DNA of 7,074 nt from Hydrogenophaga sp. (GTDB lineage Bacteria; Pseudomonadota; Gammaproteobacteria; Burkholderiales; Burkholderiaceae_C): assembly GCA_030684755.1 (NCBI GenBank), contig JAUXXN010000344.1, forward strand, positions 1 to 7,074, read 5' to 3'. Shown piece by piece: positions 1-6,472 of the stretch. Made by a program: the position numbers and the translations under genes. Below the pieces are notes generated by a model, which worked only from the letters and a program-made list of their open reading frames with translations, had not been told where the DNA came from and ran no database searches. The stretch's first letter is position 1. Each line of letters opens with the position of its first letter.

Positions 1-143
1 GGCCCGCTGTTGTGGGCCCATGCGTTAAGTTCTCTTGCATGTGCTCTCGGTGGAAACCCGCTCGGGATTCGTCCCGATGCGCCAAGTCACTCGCTCGCGT
101 AACCTTGTTTCAAGTTAAAAACAAGTGAGCGAAGGGATGAGTC
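1..143. other. edge and 5' leader region without an assignable gene
   Basis: No gene can be assigned with confidence. Two fragments are possible. On the plus strand one frame is open from base 1 to a TAA at 100-102 and could be the last 33 codons of an upstream gene, ending in the residues RPDAPSHSLA. On the minus strand an ATG at 38-40 follows a GAGAG purine run and stays open to the window edge (MQENLTHGPTTAG), as expected for a divergent gene. Both are too short to choose between. The stretch holds small inverted repeats: GGCCC 1-5 with GGGCC 14-18, a 6-bp stem around a TTCG loop at 62-77, and a stem at 104-125 just before the next gene's ribosome binding site. Confidence 0.4.
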
Positions 144-1196
144 ATGTGGAACCGCCGTGGGTGGTGTCGGTTGTGTGCTTCTGCTCTGCTGGGCAGCGGC
201 CTGTCCAGTGCCCGTGCGCAAGGGGGTCTGGTCCACACCCCGCGCACAGCTGATGCGCGCGTGGTTGTAGCGGTCGATGACAAAGCGGCTTTTTGTTACT
301 TGCCGCTCACCATTGCCGAGCGCCTTGGTTATTTCAAAAGCGAGGGTCTCGATGTGCAAGTGCGTGAGTTTCCCGATGCCCATCAGTCGGTGCAGGCTGT
401 GTTGTCGGGCGCTGCACACCTTTATTCGGGCGGCTACAGCAGCACCATCAGTTTGCAGTCGCGTGGACATGCGTTTCAATCGTTCGTTTTGCAGGGCCGT
501 GCACCGCAAATTGTGTTGGGTGTTTCACAGCACACGATGGGCTATTACCGGCAACTGCGCGACTTGCGAGGGAAAAAAATCGGCATCATGGGACTCGGTA
601 CTGCATCCCACCGCATAGCAAGGTTGTTGCTCGCCAAAGCCCAGCTTAGTGCCCAAGAGGTTCGCTATATCAGCCTGCCCACGGCGACAGGTGCCGTTGA
701 GGCCTTTCGCGATGGGCAGATTGATGCCATTTGCTACACCGATCCAGTCATAACAGGACTGGAGCAGGCCGGAGCACTGCGTGTGGTGGCCGATACCCGC
801 ACCGTGCGCGGCAGCGCCGAGGTGTTTGGCGGTCCCATGCCTGCGGGATGCCTGATTGCTTCAGTTGACTTCATTGGTAGTTATCCGCGCTTGTGTCAGG
901 CCATGGCAAATGCCATGGTGCATGGGCTTAAATGGCTACAGACCGCCGGTCCATCCGACATCATCAAGGCCGTTCCCGAGTCTTATTTCCAAGGAGATCG
1001 TGCGTTGTATCTGGCCGCCTTTAGCCGCGCCCGTGAGGCTTGGGCACCTGATGGTGTGATGCCGGATGGAGGACCGACCACGGCTGCCCGCATGTTGTCC
1101 TTGTTTGACGATGCGGTTCCACTGAAACAGGTGGACCTGGAGCGCACTTACACCAATTCGTTTGCTCGAAAAGCCAAAGCAAAGTACCGAGCCTGA
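144..1196 (+). CDS. NitT/TauT-type (NMT1-like) ABC transporter substrate-binding protein
   Basis: Predicted periplasmic solute-binding protein of 350 residues that would deliver a small ligand to an ABC importer. The N-terminus is a signal peptide: basic WNRR, a hydrophobic stretch to about residue 23, and a likely cut after ARA (residue 25). The RR pair is only weakly Tat-like. The mature part starts with a beta strand (VVVAVDD) and the family-typical segment LPLTIAERLGYFKSEGLDV (residues 53-71). A second lobe follows, with LRGKKIGIMGLGTASHRIA (141-159) and GQIDAICYTDPV (191-202). The THI5-type CCCFC motif is absent, so I do not call it a thiamine-precursor protein; nitrate, sulfonate, taurine or an aromatic ligand are all possible. 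The ATG is favoured by GAAGGGA at 131-137, six bases upstream. No permease or ATPase is visible nearby. The gene converges on the transglycosylase gene with a 22-bp gap and no visible terminator. Confidence 0.88.
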   Translation: MWNRRGWCRLCASALLGSGLSSARAQGGLVHTPRTADARVVVAVDDKAAFCYLPLTIAERLGYFKSEGLDVQVREFPDAHQSVQAVLSGAAHLYSGGYSSTISLQSRGHAFQSFVLQGRAPQIVLGVSQHTMGYYRQLRDLRGKKIGIMGLGTASHRIARLLLAKAQLSAQEVRYISLPTATGAVEAFRDGQIDAICYTDPVITGLEQAGALRVVADTRTVRGSAEVFGGPMPAGCLIASVDFIGSYPRLCQAMANAMVHGLKWLQTAGPSDIIKAVPESYFQGDRALYLAAFSRAREAWAPDGVMPDGGPTTAARMLSLFDDAVPLKQVDLERTYTNSFARKAKAKYRA

Positions 1197-1218
1197 ATGG
1201 GGCTTCCGCCGAAAGGAA

Positions 1219-2874
1219 TTACTTGGCGTTGGCAGCAACCTTGGTTTTACTCCCGTTTTGTTGAGCCGTCTGGGGTGACTTGACCGATTTGGTGTTGTTG
1301 ACAGCGGTTTTGCGCGATGACGTTGACGGGGCCGTATCGCGGCCTTTTTTCCGAGGTGCCGAGGCCACGGTACCCGATGACTGGCGCGGAAGCATCAAGG
1401 TGATGCGTTGGCCGGATTTCAGGCGTGCATTGACGGCCAGCTTGTTCCAGTCTGCCGCACCAACGGGACTCACGCCATAGCGATTGGCCAAGGCTGCCAG
1501 GTTTTCGCCTTGGCGAGCACGCACCGAGACGCGCCGCAGCACCACATCGGGCTGCAAGCTCAGGTGACCGTTGTCAGCCACATGCAGCGTAACGTCGCTG
1601 TTGCGGTGGCTGTTGCGTGGAACAATCAAACTAGAGCCTGCACGCACCAGCATGCGCGGCGGGATGCTGTTGATGCTGCGCAGTTCACGCGCATCCATGC
1701 CAACACGTTCTGCGGCCTTTTCAGCCGTCATGGTGGTGGGAACCACCCAGGCTGTCCAGGTGGCCAGTGGTCCACTGTGGGTTTGTAGTTCACGCTGGAA
1801 TATTGCGGCACTGTCCCAGGGCAACAAAATGTTGGGTGTTCCCGCCGCCATCACCACCGGGTGTCTCAGCGAGGGGTTGAGCGCGCGGAAGTCCTGTTCG
1901 CTGATGCCTGCCAGGCGGGCAATCACGGATACATCAATGTCGCGGTCCAGCACGACCGTGTCAAAAAAGGGGTGGTTTCCGATCAGTGGCAGTTGGGTGC
2001 CAAACGCTTCGGGTTTGGCAATGATGTTCTTCACTGCCTGGAGCTTGGGTATGTACATGCGCGTCTCTAGGGGCATGTTCAGATCGGTGTACGCCGTGGG
2101 CAGGCCTTTGCGTTTGTTGTGGGTAATGGCCCGGTTGACGTTGCCTTGTCCCCAGTTGTAAGCGGCCAGCGCCAAGTGCCAGTCGCCAAAACGGTTGTGG
2201 AGTTGTTGCAGGTAGTCGAGCGCAGCCCGGGTGGAAGCCAGCACGTCGCGTCGGTCGTCGCGAAAGACGTTTTGCTTGAGGTCGAACGACTCACCAGTGG
2301 CTGGCATGAATTGCCATATACCTGCTGCGCGAGCACTGGAAACGGCTTGCGGGTTGAATGCACTTTCAATGAATGGCAACAGCGCCAACTCCATGGGCAT
2401 GTTGCGCCGTTCAATTTCTTCGACGATGTGGAACAGGTAGCGGCTTGAGCGCTCGGTCATGCGCTGTATATAGTCAGGTCGGCTGGCATACCATTTTTCG
2501 CGGCCGCGAACCAAGTCTGTGTCCAAGTCGGGCATGGACAATCCACGGCGGATGCGGTCCCATAAATCGGAAGGGGCTGCCAGTGTCACCACGGAGGGCC
2601 GGGTGGTGTTGGCGGTACCAATGGCGCTCAGCGGCCCGGTGGGTTCACTGGACCCCGATTTCCAAGGTTTGGGTAAGGTGTTCTCGGTAGCGGGGCTGGC
2701 AATCTCTGCCGGTGGGACGGCGTCAGGGTTTTGTTCCACAGTGGCGCACCCGCTCAACAGCAGCATCACCAAGCCCAGCAGGGTGAATTGTGGTCTTCGC
2801 AACCCTGTAATGCAGGGCGGTTGCGGATGGGTGGGGCTGCTGTGAGAGGCAGTGGTGGGTGTTGGCAAAGGCAT
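1219..2874 (-). CDS. mltD: MltD-like membrane-bound lytic murein transglycosylase with LysM domains (lipoprotein)
   Basis: Cleaves the glycan strands of peptidoglycan between MurNAc and GlcNAc, forming 1,6-anhydro ends, from the inner face of the outer membrane. From ATG 2874 the product has 551 residues. A lipobox LLSGC places the lipidated cysteine at residue 43. The SLT/GH23 domain lies around 150-265: FIESAFNP carries the catalytic glutamate (about 170), followed by AAGIWQFMPATG and the LALAAYNWGQGNVNRA motif. A weak LysM-like module (about 376-419, ending LIVPR) and a clearer LysM (about 450-495, RQGENLAALANRYGV) bind glycan. The tail is rich in Lys, Ser and Thr. The start is uncertain. 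A GTG at 2919 overlaps the gloB end; a TTG at 2802 would give a compact 18-residue lipoprotein signal before the cysteine; ATG 2874 leaves a long N-region. None has a strong ribosome binding site. The gene lies 23 bp downstream of gloB, so co-transcription is likely. Confidence 0.9.
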   Translation of the reverse strand: MPLPTPTTASHSSPTHPQPPCITGLRRPQFTLLGLVMLLLSGCATVEQNPDAVPPAEIASPATENTLPKPWKSGSSEPTGPLSAIGTANTTRPSVVTLAAPSDLWDRIRRGLSMPDLDTDLVRGREKWYASRPDYIQRMTERSSRYLFHIVEEIERRNMPMELALLPFIESAFNPQAVSSARAAGIWQFMPATGESFDLKQNVFRDDRRDVLASTRAALDYLQQLHNRFGDWHLALAAYNWGQGNVNRAITHNKRKGLPTAYTDLNMPLETRMYIPKLQAVKNIIAKPEAFGTQLPLIGNHPFFDTVVLDRDIDVSVIARLAGISEQDFRALNPSLRHPVVMAAGTPNILLPWDSAAIFQRELQTHSGPLATWTAWVVPTTMTAEKAAERVGMDARELRSINSIPPRMLVRAGSSLIVPRNSHRNSDVTLHVADNGHLSLQPDVVLRRVSVRARQGENLAALANRYGVSPVGAADWNKLAVNARLKSGQRITLMLPRQSSGTVASAPRKKGRDTAPSTSSRKTAVNNTKSVKSPQTAQQNGSKTKVAANAK

Positions 2875-2897
2875 GCAGACGGATAGCGCGATAAGGG

Positions 2898-3671
2898 TTA
2901 TTTGAAGACGTTTTTCCACGCCCGCAGCGTGGCGAAAACGCTCACGTCGTCGTTGGATGCAAGGGGGTTGTGCACGGTAGCGGCCTGTCGGACCGCTGCT
3001 TGGCGGCTGCGTAGAAACGGGTTGATCTGCTTCTCAACCAAGATGGAGCTCGGCAGCGTTGGAAAGTTCTGCGTGCGCAGTGCCTGGCACTGGGCCATGT
3101 AGGCTGCCAGTTCGGTGTTGTGTGGCTCCACGGCTTGTGCAAACTTGAGGTTGGCGAGTGTGTATTCGTGGGTGCAACAGACCTGTGTGGCGTCGGGCAA
3201 GGCACTCAACCGGTCCAACGAGTTCAACATTTGCGCAGGCGTGCCTTCAAACAAACGGCCACAACCTCCAGAAAAGAGCGTATCGCCGCAGAAGAGCAGA
3301 GGTTTGCCATCAACGTCGGGGCAGTAGTAAGCAATGTGACCGGCGGTGTGGCCGGGCACCTTGATTACCTGAAAGGGCAGACCCAGCACCATCACCGTAT
3401 CGCCTTCGTCCACGCGTTGCAGCGGTTCGGGCATGGGTTCTCCCGTAGGACCCACGACCCGCGCGCCAGTTGTCTCGCGCAGCGAGGCCGCACCGCCGGT
3501 GTGGTCAGCATGGTGGTGGGTGATGAGGATGGTGTCGAGCTGCAAACCGTGTTGCTTTAGCCAGTCCATGACGCCTCCGGCTTCGCCTGGGTCTACCACC
3601 AGCGCGCGCTGCGTTCCGTGCAACACCCAGATGTAGTTGTCTGTGAAAGCGGGGATGGGCAGGAGTTGCAT
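2898..3671 (-). CDS. gloB: hydroxyacylglutathione hydrolase (glyoxalase II)
   Basis: Cytosolic metallo-beta-lactamase-fold enzyme that hydrolyses S-D-lactoylglutathione to D-lactate and glutathione, the second step of methylglyoxal detoxification. The 257-residue product opens with the family's typical start (PIPAFTDNYIWVL). The binuclear metal site is complete: THHHADH at 51-57 (H52, H54, D56, H57), H108 in VPGHTAGH, D130 in FCGDTLF and H168 in CTHEYT. GCGRLFEGT (136-144) and the C-terminal NPFLR segment (217-221) match glyoxalase II rather than other fold members. The frame stays open upstream to 3905, but that extension runs into the terminator hairpin and lacks family similarity. ATG 3671 fits the family start and length and has AAGAAAG a few bases upstream. 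It probably heads an operon with the transglycosylase gene. Confidence 0.96.
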   Translation of the reverse strand: MQLLPIPAFTDNYIWVLHGTQRALVVDPGEAGGVMDWLKQHGLQLDTILITHHHADHTGGAASLRETTGARVVGPTGEPMPEPLQRVDEGDTVMVLGLPFQVIKVPGHTAGHIAYYCPDVDGKPLLFCGDTLFSGGCGRLFEGTPAQMLNSLDRLSALPDATQVCCTHEYTLANLKFAQAVEPHNTELAAYMAQCQALRTQNFPTLPSSILVEKQINPFLRSRQAAVRQAATVHNPLASNDDVSVFATLRAWKNVFK

Positions 3672-3875
3672 CAGGATGCTTTCTTGGAGTGGTTTCACAC
3701 CGCAGACAGAAAGCCGCTGGGCGACTTTTTGAACTGTCAGCGGGTTTGTTCTGAACGCACACAAGTATCGCAGAGCAAGCAACATGTGTTGCATTTCAAA
3801 CGCGCTAGCGCCGCGCGGATGTTCTGGGGAGCGTGAGCGCTGGGTTTCAATTCTGACGGCGCACGCGCTCAGGGC
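3672..3875. other. intergenic region upstream of gloB, possible promoter
   Basis: About 200 bp with no supportable gene. The terminator on the tRNA side implies that gloB is transcribed from a promoter here. On the minus strand a weak candidate is an extended -10 (TGCGATACT; GATACT at 3764-3769) with a poor -35 (GCAACA, 3787-3792) at 17 bp. An interrupted inverted repeat, GCAACA-TG-TGTTGC (3779-3792), lies across the spacer and -35 of this candidate. GCGCTAGCGC (3802-3811) is a perfect 10-bp palindrome. None of these is proven; in GC-rich DNA short palindromes are common. Confidence 0.3.
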
Positions 3876-3915
3876 AAAAAAAAGCACTTGATTCGTGAAA
3901 ATCAAGTGCTTTTTT
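3876..3915 (-). terminator. rho-independent terminator of tRNA-Asn (sequence is bidirectional)
   Basis: A perfect 10-bp stem (GCACTTGATT 3884-3893 with AATCAAGTGC 3900-3909) encloses a 6-nt loop. It is flanked by eight A on the left (3876-3883) and six T on the right (3910-3915). Read on the minus strand, the hairpin is followed by a run of eight U, starting 10 bases beyond the tRNA CCA end, so it should end tRNA-Asn transcription. The T run on the other side means it could also work for plus-strand transcripts, but no plus-strand gene lies just upstream. Confidence 0.9.
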
Positions 3916-3925
3916 GACCAACTTT

Positions 3926-4001
3926 TGGCTCCCCGACCTGGACTCGAACCAGGGACCTGCGGATTAACAGTCCGTCGCTCTACCGACTGAGCTATCAGGG
4001 A
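3926..4001 (-). tRNA. tRNA-Asn (anticodon GTT)
   Basis: A complete 76-nt tRNA on the minus strand with encoded CCA at 3926-3928. The acceptor stem pairs TCCCTGA (5', 3995-4001) with TCGGGGA (3', 3930-3936), including one G-U pair. The D arm contains AGCTCAGTCGGTAGAGC. The anticodon arm CGGAC-TGTTAAT-CCG has GTT at 3966-3968, reading AAC and AAU codons. The T arm contains GGTTCGAGTCC. All arms are intact and there is no intron. It sits between its own promoter (4012-4041) and a strong terminator (3876-3915), so it is a single-gene transcription unit, with possible read-through from the receptor gene upstream. Confidence 0.97.
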
Positions 4002-4011
4002 ACAGCTTTGA

Positions 4012-4041
4012 ATTATAGAGAGATTTTTACTGTTTTTGCAA
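4012..4041 (-). promoter_or_regulatory. sigma-70 promoter for tRNA-Asn
   Basis: On the minus strand a perfect -10 TATAAT (4012-4017) is preceded by a -35-like TTGCAA (4036-4041) with an 18-bp spacer rich in A and T. The tRNA 5' end is ten bases beyond the -10, so transcription would start close to or within a few bases of the mature tRNA. The element lies directly after the receptor stop codon, in an AT-rich pocket within GC-rich DNA. Confidence 0.75.
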
Positions 4042-4057
4042 GTGACATCAAAATTCC

Positions 4058-6265
4058 TCAGAAATTTGTTTGCAACGCCAAGCGAACCGACCGGGGTGCG
4101 CCGGGGAACAGGTAAATGTGTTCGTACTGGTAGGGCGACTCTTTGAAGTAGCGGCGGTCCAACAAGTTGTCAACCGTCAGCGTCCAACTGGCTTGGCGGC
4201 CGTTCAAACGGGTGTTAAAACGTAGCGACGCGTCCACCCTTGTCCACGATGGCAGTTGCACCGAGGCGTCGGGTAACACAGAACGGCGGCCTTCGTGAGA
4301 AAGGTGGGCGCCCAGATGAAGGCCAGGCACAGCGGCCAGGGCGTGGCTGAGGTTGGCGCGAAGCACACCTTTCGGCACATTGGTGGGGCGTTGGCCGTTC
4401 AGGCGGGGGGTGATGTCAGATTGGCGGCGTTCGGCATGGATCCATGTCGCGCTGGCGTCGTAAGACCATGCGCCGCTGGTGCGGCCACCGCCCAGTTCCA
4501 AACCTTGGTGGCGGGCATGGCCGTCGATGACACGGGTGCATGAACCCGCGCGGCTGTCGCTGCAGGAGCGCGTGGGGTCAAGCCGCAAATCGGCTGACAC
4601 GGGGCGCGTGATGTGGAACACCGTGGCGTTCCAGCGCTGCGTGCCGGTGTCGGACTTCAGGCCCAGTTCCCACTGGCGGCTTTTGAGCGCGGGCAGGGCT
4701 TGGCCTTGGTTGCTGTAGCGGGGGCGGCCCGGCACCACCTCCGATTCGACACCTTGACCCCAGCTGGCATAGGCCATCTGCGCGGGGTTTAGTTGCCAGG
4801 TGGCGGCCAGCCAAGGCGTGGTGACGTTTTGGTCATAGTCGGTGGCGCGCGATCCGTTGGTGCGCACGCTGGCGCGGTCCAGCCGGGTGTGGCGCAGGCC
4901 GAGCCAGGTTTGCAGCTGCGAGTTCCAACGGATCACGTCGGTGGCGAAGAATTCGGTGCTGCGTTCGGTGCGCAGGGTGTACGTGTCGCTGTAGTTAGCC
5001 AGCGGTGCCAACGGCGGCAAGGTGAACAGGTTGCCTGTACCCAACGGAATATTGCCGGCTCGCGGTTCTCCCCGGTCGGTGAAGCGGCTGGTGATTACGC
5101 CAGCGTTGACTTGGTGTTGCACCGCGCCGGTGTTGAGTTGGCCGTTGATGCGCCACTGGGCCGCCGTTGTGTTGCGGCGCTCGTTCTCGCTGCGGTAGTC
5201 GTAGAGATCGAAGTCGCCGTTGGAGCAATAACGATCGTACGAATTTTCATTGGAACAGCCATAGGGATAGGCCAGCCGGTCGTCGGTTTTCAGGCGCTGT
5301 GTGCCCAACTGCGCTTGCCAGTTCCAGTCGCTGTTGATGGCTTGGGTGTAGCGCAGGCTGCCGCTGAAATTTTGGAACACCACGGGCTGGGTCCAGGGTT
5401 GGGTGTTGATGTTGATGCGGGCCTCCGCGGGTGGCAGGGCGTTGCCCAGCAGGCTCAGGCCGGGCACGCTGGCTTGGCTGCGGCGTGAAACCTCAAACTC
5501 ACCCTCCAGCAGCCTGTCGGGCGACAAGCGTGCGTCCAGCGCCAGCGCCATCAGGCCGCGCTGGCCTTCGGTGCCGCGTGCGTGGCTGTTCAGGCGCTCA
5601 CCCAGCAAGTTCAGCCGGTAACCCACATCGCGGTTATCCCCCAGGCGCCCGCCCAAGTCGGCATGGACCAATGCATTGCCGTTGTTGGTGGCTTCTAGGC
5701 GCAGGCTGCGCAAGGTGTTTTGCGTGGGGCGCTTCACCACAATATTGAATAGGCCGCCGGGCGCGCTGGTGCCAGCTTGGATGCCGCTGGTGCCTTTGAG
5801 CAGCTCCACGCGCTCCAAGTGGTCCAGCGGCAGCGCGGTTTCGGCGCTGATGGGCAAGCCCTCGCGGCGGTAGTTGTAGGTGTTGTCGATCACGAAGCCG
5901 CGCACGCTGACGTAGTCGTAGTAGCCGCCGGCGTTGTAGGCGTCAGACACCGATGCGTCCAAACGGTACAGGTCGCTCAAGCGGCGGGCGCCGGTTTGGG
6001 CGATTTCGTCCGCTGGGATGAGCGTGGCGTTGATCGGTGTGTTGGCCAGCGGCTGGTCGGCAAAGCCGCCAATTTCCGGGGCAGCGCTGCTGGCGCCGCT
6101 TTGGATCACGACCTCGGCCAGGCTGGCAGCGGGCGCTGTGCTTTGTGCCTGCACACCAGGCGCACAAACGAGCAGACAAGCCAAGGCTGCGCTGCTGGGT
6201 TTGAAGTGACTTGCTGCAGCCGTAATGGCATGCGAAGGTTGGGAGAGACGGGTTGTTTTTGCCAT
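4058..6265 (-). CDS. TonB-dependent outer-membrane receptor under TPP riboswitch control; candidate thiamine-related transporter
   Basis: A 735-residue ligand-gated porin of the outer membrane, energised by TonB-ExbB-ExbD. A signal peptide ends near VQA-QS (residue 40). LAEVVI (49-54) is a likely TonB box. The plug spans about 65-180, with VSVRGF (119-124), REGLPI (134-139), ERVELLKGTSG (151-161) and APGGLFNIVVKRP (168-180), the pattern of the siderophore-receptor subfamily. A 22-strand barrel should follow, with VDNLLDRRYF (698-707) and a C-terminal Phe in LQTNF, which serves as the beta-barrel assembly signal. Cysteine pairs C337/C347 and C568/C576 probably form disulfides in surface loops. 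Sequence alone says siderophore-like. The TPP riboswitch in its leader argues for thiamine, a precursor or an analogue, since TPP-controlled TonB receptors are known in other bacteria. The ATG is preceded only by a weak GGA. No terminator follows the stop. Confidence 0.93.
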   Translation of the reverse strand: MAKTTRLSQPSHAITAAASHFKPSSAALACLLVCAPGVQAQSTAPAASLAEVVIQSGASSAAPEIGGFADQPLANTPINATLIPADEIAQTGARRLSDLYRLDASVSDAYNAGGYYDYVSVRGFVIDNTYNYRREGLPISAETALPLDHLERVELLKGTSGIQAGTSAPGGLFNIVVKRPTQNTLRSLRLEATNNGNALVHADLGGRLGDNRDVGYRLNLLGERLNSHARGTEGQRGLMALALDARLSPDRLLEGEFEVSRRSQASVPGLSLLGNALPPAEARININTQPWTQPVVFQNFSGSLRYTQAINSDWNWQAQLGTQRLKTDDRLAYPYGCSNENSYDRYCSNGDFDLYDYRSENERRNTTAAQWRINGQLNTGAVQHQVNAGVITSRFTDRGEPRAGNIPLGTGNLFTLPPLAPLANYSDTYTLRTERSTEFFATDVIRWNSQLQTWLGLRHTRLDRASVRTNGSRATDYDQNVTTPWLAATWQLNPAQMAYASWGQGVESEVVPGRPRYSNQGQALPALKSRQWELGLKSDTGTQRWNATVFHITRPVSADLRLDPTRSCSDSRAGSCTRVIDGHARHQGLELGGGRTSGAWSYDASATWIHAERRQSDITPRLNGQRPTNVPKGVLRANLSHALAAVPGLHLGAHLSHEGRRSVLPDASVQLPSWTRVDASLRFNTRLNGRQASWTLTVDNLLDRRYFKESPYQYEHIYLFPGAPRSVRLALQTNF

Positions 6266-6318
6266 GTGGTTGTCCGTGGGACAGGAATGGCAGGTCGGCT
6301 TCGCGCTAGCTCTGTAAA

Positions 6319-6337
6319 CCGCACAGCGGATGTGCGG
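6319..6337 (-). promoter_or_regulatory. terminator-like hairpin in the TPP riboswitch leader (probable expression platform)
   Basis: A perfect 7-bp GC-rich stem on the minus strand: CCGCACA (6331-6337) pairs with TGTGCGG (6319-6325) around a 5-nt loop. It lies 16 bases after the aptamer and is followed only by TTTAC, a short U run for classical intrinsic termination. Just upstream, CCTGC (6337-6341) can pair with GCAGG in the aptamer's 3' strand (6359-6363), which would invade the base of this hairpin. This fits an on/off platform by inference from the sequence. The hairpin lies over 50 bases from the start codon, so direct blocking of the ribosome binding site is less likely. Confidence 0.55.
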
Positions 6338-6353
6338 CAGGCTTTGCGTGGCT

Positions 6354-6434
6354 GCTTCCCTGCGCGAGGATTACCTCAATCAGGTTCAAAGGGACTTTCT
6401 CAGTCGTGGTCTTGTCAGACCGCAACACCCCTAG
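6354..6434 (-). ncRNA. TPP riboswitch (THI element)
   Basis: Read on the minus strand, all conserved blocks of the thiamine pyrophosphate aptamer appear in order: GGGGTG (6426-6431), a P3 arm with the small hairpin GGTCT-GACA-AGACC, the invariant CTGAGA (6398-6403), CCTTTGAACCTGA (6380-6392), a P5 arm GAGG-TAAT-CCTC, and CGCAGGGAAGC (6354-6364). GCT at the 5' edge can pair with the final AGC to close a short P1. This RNA binds TPP and normally lowers expression of the downstream gene when TPP is plentiful. The downstream gene is the TonB receptor, whose start lies 88 bases beyond the aptamer. The orientation is unambiguous because the motifs are only correct on the minus strand. Confidence 0.96.
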
Positions 6435-6461
6435 CGAATGCGTTTTTTGGAACGCGGGTGG

Positions 6462-6467
6462 ATTTTA
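6462..6467 (-). promoter_or_regulatory. possible -10 element for the riboswitch-receptor transcript
   Basis: TAAAAT on the minus strand would start transcription about 20 bases before the aptamer, a suitable distance. No good -35 exists at 17 bp because that position falls inside the terminator stem of the preceding gene. An alternative is TTGCAA (6469-6474) as -35 with a poor -10 (TCCAAA, 6446-6451). A promoter must lie between the terminator and the aptamer if the terminator is effective, but its exact place is uncertain. Confidence 0.3.
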
Positions 6468-6472
6468 GTTGC

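Noticed and set aside
87..509. Minus-strand open frame of 140 codons
   Set aside because: Antisense to the signal peptide and first lobe of the binding protein; no motif and no convincing ribosome binding site.
144..1196. Thiamine-precursor (ThiY/Thi5-like) role for the binding protein, linked to the TPP riboswitch
   Set aside because: The CCCFC motif is absent, no TPP element precedes the gene, and it lies several unrelated genes away on the other strand.
1571..2161. Plus-strand open frame of 196 codons
   Set aside because: Antisense to the well-supported transglycosylase domain, with no recognisable motif.
3672..3905. Open upstream extension of gloB (78 extra codons)
   Set aside because: The extension includes the tRNA terminator hairpin at its start and has no family resemblance; the typical glyoxalase II start is at 3671.
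3926..4001. tRNA-Asn as an integration site for a genomic island
   Set aside because: No integrase, no direct repeat of the tRNA 3' end elsewhere in the window, and the neighbouring genes look like core genome.
4793..5488. Plus-strand open frame of 231 codons
   Set aside because: It lies wholly antisense to the receptor gene, is low in complexity (Val, Ala, Gly, Gln-rich) and is a by-product of GC-rich codon use.
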